64,000 nt of DNA from assembly GCF_029215995.1 (NCBI RefSeq), contig NZ_JAEMVB010000001.1, positions 1 through 64,000 of the forward strand, given 5' to 3'. Of the stretch, positions 60,022-64,000 are shown in pieces. Every line of letters begins with the position of its first letter. Within the stretch, counting starts at the first letter, position 1. The translations under genes and the position numbers were made by a program. The notes below the pieces were generated by a model that searched no databases, had not been told where the DNA came from, and saw nothing but the letters and a program-made list of their open reading frames with translations. The stretch is from Sulfurimonas sp. SAG-AH-194-L11 (GTDB lineage: Bacteria; Campylobacterota; Campylobacteria; Campylobacterales; Sulfurimonadaceae).

Positions 60022-62811
60022 CTAATTTCTCTTTCTTCGATTTGAACTATGTGTATAGTTCTTCTTAAAACATTTCTGGCAAATTGCATACTTTGAGTTC
60101 ATCGGGAGTGGTGCTGAACATAGCTTACACATCTGAGCGAGTTGTGTTTGGTGTAGAGTTTGTTCTATGTAACGGTTTAAAACACCTCTGTAGTCTCTTG
60201 CCTTTTTCTCATCAACAAAAAATTCACCAAACCTATATGTGAGCCACAGATATAGAGAAATCTCTTTGACCATATCTTCTGCACGGAGGAGTTCATCTGT
60301 TGTTTGTGCATACTTTCCTGAGAGTGTTGGATGGATATAGTGTACACTCTGTTTTTGTTCAAGGGCATGCAGATACGACTCAAAAGCTTCGATAATGTAG
60401 GGTGATTTAAGTGTCAGTGGAGCACAAGCTAAATGATACTTTGTTGCGATGTCTAAATCATAAGCATCTACTATTTTTGAAGCCTCAAGCATATCTTCAA
60501 GTGAAGAGGCATAAAAGGGACCATTAAACTCCATATTTTGCACAAAAAAGCTTAAAATAACTTCAAGAGAGTTCTCTTCTAAAATCTTTGCTACAAGTTT
60601 AATATGCTCTAAATTTGCCATCACTTTAAAAGGGATAGTTATCTCTTTTGCTTCTTTATAAAAGTTTTTCTTTACTATCTTTAAGGCTTCAGGGTTAAGT
60701 GCTCCGACATACCCCTCTTCACTCAGACCATATCGCCCAGCTCGTCCAGATATTTGGTGTACTTCTGAGGGGAAAAGATTTCTAGTTGTTATGCCATCGT
60801 ACTTCTCAGCTTTAGAAAAAAGTATAGTTTTTATAGGAAGATTCATCCCCATAGCAATAGCATCTGTTGCTATCATTATGTCAGTCTCTCCCTCACGAAA
60901 ACGCCGTGCTTCTTCGCGTCTTACCTCAGGAGAGAGGTTCCCATAGATAACACTTACACTAAAGTTTTTAGCAAAGTTTTGCTTTAAACGCAGTACCTCT
61001 TTACGGCTAAATGCGATGATAGCTGTTCCTTTTTGCACATCTTCAATATTTGTTGGTTCTTCAAGAAGAGTAAGAGGGTTTTTGCGTTCAAACTCGATGA
61101 TCTCTAACTCCTCTCCAAGATAATCAGCTAAAGCAATTATCGCCTCTTTAGCATTAGCAGAACCTGTCATGATTATCTCTTTTGCAGGGGCTCCTATGAT
61201 GGCGTTTGCCCATGCCCAACCACGGTCACGGTCATCTATCATCTGAACCTCATCGATGACACAAACATCAACATCCACCTCATAGTTCATCATCTCTATA
61301 GTAGAACTTATGTGAGTTGCCTCATCATCTAGTATCTGCTCCTCCCCTGTTATGAGTGAAGATTCAATTCCATTGGACTTTAAGCCCTCGTAGCCTTCAA
61401 GGGCTAGTAAACGCAAAGGTGCAAGATAATATCCAGTATCTGCACTTCGGAGTTGTTGCATAGCAGCATAGGTTTTTCCACTATTTGTAGGACCTATATG
61501 AAGTGTGAGTTTTCTTCGCATCTCTCTCGCCATTGGAAAGAGGTTTTTAAAGTCACGGATAGTTCGGGCAAGTAGCTGTTCGCGTTGGTGTTTTGCTAGT
61601 AAATCAGAGATAGAGTGCACAAAACGGCGTGTCACTTTCTTTTTTATCTTTGGAGTGAGGTTTAAAGAGTGTGGCATCATGTCAAGTAAAAACTCATACA
61701 CTTTTTCATGAAGCTCTGCATCACTAAGGTTTAAAAGGAGTGCATACTTCTTACACTCTTGTATCAAGTCTGTAAGTTCTACAAAAAACTCATCTTCATA
61801 CTCTTTTTTCACCTCAACTCTCAGTGCATCAAAGTTAAATTTTTGAGAACTCCATATCTCTTCGAGCAGACCATCAAGCTCTATATGTAGCTCTAAGTTA
61901 TAGTACAGTAAAGTCTCAGAGTATGGAAGCTGACAACTCTCTTGGAGTTTTATCAAAACCTCTTCATCATGAAGCTCCATCGTAGCAAAGTCTAACTTTT
62001 TCTCGACTATCTTTTTAAGTGTTTTTGCACCTATCATAGGAAAATGAAGTTTTGACTTTGGAGGGCTTGCACGAAAAGCAGTGATAATCTCATCTGTTGT
62101 AAGATATGCATGGGGTACTCTTATAGAAGATATAAACTTATTTATCTGCTCTTGCTTATTTTTTACTATCGCTAGCTTATCATCACCTATCTTTTTTACT
62201 ATTGCCTCATGCTCTAGGGTATCTAACTCCTCATAAGAGTAAGGTTTTGTGTTGAGTGTAAGAATTTTATGAAAAGTTTGTCCATATACCGAGTAACGCA
62301 GAGATGCATTAAACTCAAAACTCTCATCTATATCAAAGTGCCCCTCAAGTTCTCTCTCTAGCTTTTCACGTTTAGCCTCATAACGAATATGACGCAGTTT
62401 TGATTCCATTTTCTCAATAGTGATTTTTTTACTTCGTATAGTTGAAAAAGCCTCGTAAAGAGTTACAGCTTCCTCAGGACTAGGATCAAGTTCGCCTAAA
62501 AGCATCTCTATCTTATCTTCTCTATCATAAGAGGGCAACTCTTTTTTCTCACCCCTATAAATCTCACCATTGTTCTCAAAAAACCTTAAAATATCTGCTC
62601 GGTATCCACCATCAGCTTCACTCCAAATCATACGAATAGTTTTTATCATCAGCTTTTTATTATGCTCAATATCATAAAGACCCAGTGCATTAAAGAGTTC
62701 ACTTAAAGTCTCAGAAGCAACACGCTCAATCCCAACATCAAAAGGGTCACCATCGAAGTAGGTTCTGATTTTTTGGTTTATTTTAGAATTTTTCTTATTT
62801 TTTTTTGACAT
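60022..62811 (-). CDS. SUV3-like superfamily 2 RNA helicase
   Basis: 929-residue helicase. Walker A is LTLHIGPTNSGKTY near residue 437, the GPTNSGKT form typical of SUV3, the RNA helicase of the mitochondrial degradosome. The DEAH-like box reads IDEVQMIDD (about 522) and motif VI is HQISGRAGRYG (about 692). A long helical N-terminal part (1-430) has no domain I can name, and a C-terminal CKLC...CQKC zinc-like site (about 894-912) precedes a basic tail RRKRN. It probably works with RNA decay or ribosome maintenance. Confidence 0.82.
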   Translation of the reverse strand: MSKKNKKNSKINQKIRTYFDGDPFDVGIERVASETLSELFNALGLYDIEHNKKLMIKTIRMIWSEADGGYRADILRFFENNGEIYRGEKKELPSYDREDKIEMLLGELDPSPEEAVTLYEAFSTIRSKKITIEKMESKLRHIRYEAKREKLERELEGHFDIDESFEFNASLRYSVYGQTFHKILTLNTKPYSYEELDTLEHEAIVKKIGDDKLAIVKNKQEQINKFISSIRVPHAYLTTDEIITAFRASPPKSKLHFPMIGAKTLKKIVEKKLDFATMELHDEEVLIKLQESCQLPYSETLLYYNLELHIELDGLLEEIWSSQKFNFDALRVEVKKEYEDEFFVELTDLIQECKKYALLLNLSDAELHEKVYEFLLDMMPHSLNLTPKIKKKVTRRFVHSISDLLAKHQREQLLARTIRDFKNLFPMAREMRRKLTLHIGPTNSGKTYAAMQQLRSADTGYYLAPLRLLALEGYEGLKSNGIESSLITGEEQILDDEATHISSTIEMMNYEVDVDVCVIDEVQMIDDRDRGWAWANAIIGAPAKEIIMTGSANAKEAIIALADYLGEELEIIEFERKNPLTLLEEPTNIEDVQKGTAIIAFSRKEVLRLKQNFAKNFSVSVIYGNLSPEVRREEARRFREGETDIMIATDAIAMGMNLPIKTILFSKAEKYDGITTRNLFPSEVHQISGRAGRYGLSEEGYVGALNPEALKIVKKNFYKEAKEITIPFKVMANLEHIKLVAKILEENSLEVILSFFVQNMEFNGPFYASSLEDMLEASKIVDAYDLDIATKYHLACAPLTLKSPYIIEAFESYLHALEQKQSVHYIHPTLSGKYAQTTDELLRAEDMVKEISLYLWLTYRFGEFFVDEKKARDYRGVLNRYIEQTLHQTQLAQMCKLCSAPLPMNSKYAICQKCFKKNYTHSSNRRKRN

Positions 62812-62839
62812 CTCTAATTATAACCATTACTCTCTTAGC

Positions 62840-63439
62840 TTAAGAGTGGGTCACTATAAGCTTTGCTACTAGACCCTCCGAAGTTTTCTCTATCTTCACT
62901 TGTGAATCTATAGCTGCTTTTCTTCGCTCTAACACTCCCACTAAATCATTTAAAACAGCAGGATAGTTTTTGTACATTGGGACACGAACTTCTTCTATCT
63001 TAGCATCTTGTATCTCATCGCCAAGTACTTCAAGCACAGCTTCATAAGCATTTTGGTTAATAATATACTGGTAGTAATAGGCTCTCATAATTTTAATGTT
63101 TTCTAACCATGCAGTTTTTTCATCTTGAGTCAAGCTATCATTTGCTTTTACACGATTGACTATATCATGAATAAACTCATGTGCCTTATGGTCACATAAA
63201 GTAAATACCTCGTCAATGTTTTTAATATACTTTTTTATTATCGCCATCAACTCATTAGGACTCAGTTCTTTATCTTGAGCTTTGTAAAGATGTTGTGTAG
63301 TCTTGCTTTCTCCATAAGAGAGTGCTTCAAGGAGTTCAACGCCAGCATAAAGAAATTTATATCTATCAGGTTGTGTTTTATCAAAACTCACACCATGTTG
63401 AGATATTATAGGCATATCACCTACATACTTTAACTCCAT
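62840..63439 (-). CDS. conserved hypothetical protein, 199 aa
   Basis: Unrecognised, largely helical cytoplasmic protein. The start MELKYVGDMPIISQHGVSFD and the central ELMAIIKKYIKNIDEVFTLC look like a conserved Campylobacterota protein. It is located 28 nt upstream of the helicase gene on the same strand, so the two share a transcript. No motif suggests an activity. Confidence 0.65.
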   Translation of the reverse strand: MELKYVGDMPIISQHGVSFDKTQPDRYKFLYAGVELLEALSYGESKTTQHLYKAQDKELSPNELMAIIKKYIKNIDEVFTLCDHKAHEFIHDIVNRVKANDSLTQDEKTAWLENIKIMRAYYYQYIINQNAYEAVLEVLGDEIQDAKIEEVRVPMYKNYPAVLNDLVGVLERRKAAIDSQVKIEKTSEGLVAKLIVTHS

Positions 63440-63504
63440 ATTAATCTCCCAATCTTTTTCTGTGATTAATTATAGCGACATATAAATTAATATATAATAG
63501 CACT

Positions 63505-63825
63505 ATGAATTATCCAAATGAATGGACTCAAAAAGAGTTCTTAGAAAATAAGTTTAGACTTGAAAAAGAGGGTATAAAAGTACTCTTAATTGACACTATA
63601 CTCTCTCCTATTGAAAAGGCTGATGTAGTTGTCTACAACCCTTATGAACTTCAAAAGTACCCTGATGGATCTGTTTTTGTTTTCTACTGTGACAGTGGTA
63701 AGGCAACGGCAAACCGTTTAGAAGAGTACAAAGAGAAGTTTCCTACTATGCACTGTATCTCCCTTAAGGGTGGTCGAGGCTACTGGCGAAAAAATATGCA
63801 ACTACTAGAGGATACACCATCATGA
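63505..63825 (+). CDS. cytoplasmic rhodanese-like protein
   Basis: 106-residue single rhodanese-like domain without a signal peptide. The active-site loop is VFYCDSGKATANRLEEYKEK and the first strand KVLLIDTIL. Cysteine in YCDSGKAT would carry persulfide. It overlaps the following DUF309 gene by an ATGA, suggesting joint action. Confidence 0.75.
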   Translation: MNYPNEWTQKEFLENKFRLEKEGIKVLLIDTILSPIEKADVVVYNPYELQKYPDGSVFVFYCDSGKATANRLEEYKEKFPTMHCISLKGGRGYWRKNMQLLEDTPS

Positions 63826-64000
63826 TATTAGAAAAGATAGAAGAGTTTAAAACCTGTCTCAATGAGCAGAGATACTATGATGCCCATGAAGCACTAGAAG
63901 AGGTATGGTTCCCACGACGTTTTGATAAAACAGATAATGAAGTACTGCTTCTCAAAGGTTTTATAAATGCTGCGGTGAGTTTTGAGCTACATAAACTTGG
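63822..64000 (+). CDS. DUF309 family protein, truncated by the window end
   Basis: The first 59 codons are seen: MILEKIEEFKTCLNEQRYYD then AHEALEEVWFPRR. The DAHE...EEVW pattern is the DUF309 signature, a helical family of unknown function. It starts inside the stop of the rhodanese gene. The rest lies beyond the window. Confidence 0.8.
   Translation, partial: MILEKIEEFKTCLNEQRYYDAHEALEEVWFPRRFDKTDNEVLLLKGFINAAVSFELHKL

Overview
The window looks like a compact, AT-rich chromosome segment of a Campylobacterota bacterium, most like Sulfurimonas or its relatives. The evidence is gene content and order: cdsA-dxr, fliQ-murB, recA-eno-FtsB-like, a GltX1-type glutamyl-tRNA synthetase, the futalosine-route menaquinone gene mqnD, two sulfide:quinone oxidoreductase-like flavoproteins, and small proteins typical of that phylum. 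I see no rRNA, tRNA, CRISPR array, prophage or replication origin. Genes are packed tightly, many overlap by 1-20 nt, and five convergent pairs overlap at their stop codons. No stretch over 300 bases lacks a gene or gene remnant.

Layout. 1-2473: a cell-wall recycling operon (AmgK-like sugar kinase, MurU-like uridylyltransferase, lytic transglycosylase). 2470-6741: two GAF proteins, arsenate reductase, a small membrane protein, a dCMP deaminase, a SurA-like chaperone and phospholipase A with an N-terminal Sel1 repeat. 6852-12238: gltX, a membrane diguanylate cyclase, an ABC exporter, a PNPOx-fold protein and a membrane-anchored SprT-like protease. 12273-13602: an accessory patch with a REP-associated tyrosine transposase (RAYT), four copies of its repeat, a gene remnant and a small ORF. 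13602-17185: RNase H, DUF2237, PEBP, a 33-aa basic protein, hemerythrin and a second PNPOx-fold protein. 17269-21413: a PhnD-like binding protein coupled to a sensor kinase, then an RqcH/NFACT protein. 21396-23239: a decayed YeeE/YedE-like fragment, a DsrE-like protein, a thioredoxin-like protein and an unknown exported protein. 23306-27751: cdsA, dxr, a histidine kinase, tsaD and tpx.

27767-34743: a possible structured RNA, an outer-membrane barrel protein, the minus-strand run SYLF-mqnD-fliQ-murB, then recA, eno, an FtsB-like protein and an AMIN protein. 34735-38488: a TetR regulator divergent from a LolA-like protein and an RND/MMPL transporter, with a clear palindromic operator between. 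38540-46167: MgtE, a CNNM/CorC protein, an SQR-like flavoprotein and the asnB-symporter-EamA run. 46290-53876: an Nfu-type scaffold and a cobalamin region (cysteine-rich domain protein, APH-fold kinase, RHH-like protein, CobD-type decarboxylase, CobQ, CbiB), interrupted by a lipoprotein/rhodanese pair and a NifX-like/UPF0251 pair that has its own operator. 54036-64000: SQR with a missed 53-aa partner, katG behind PerR/Fur-like boxes, a lipoprotein, an archaeal-type CobT, a YwqK/MORN protein, a SUV3-like helicase, a rhodanese and a truncated DUF309 gene.

Together the genes suggest a sulfur-oxidising, menaquinone-using, flagellated bacterium with oxygen and peroxide defences and late-stage cobamide synthesis. 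The least conventional parts are the RAYT/repeat patch, the APH-type kinase beside CobD, the binding-protein/kinase pair, and the palindrome-controlled NifX-like/UPF0251 operon.
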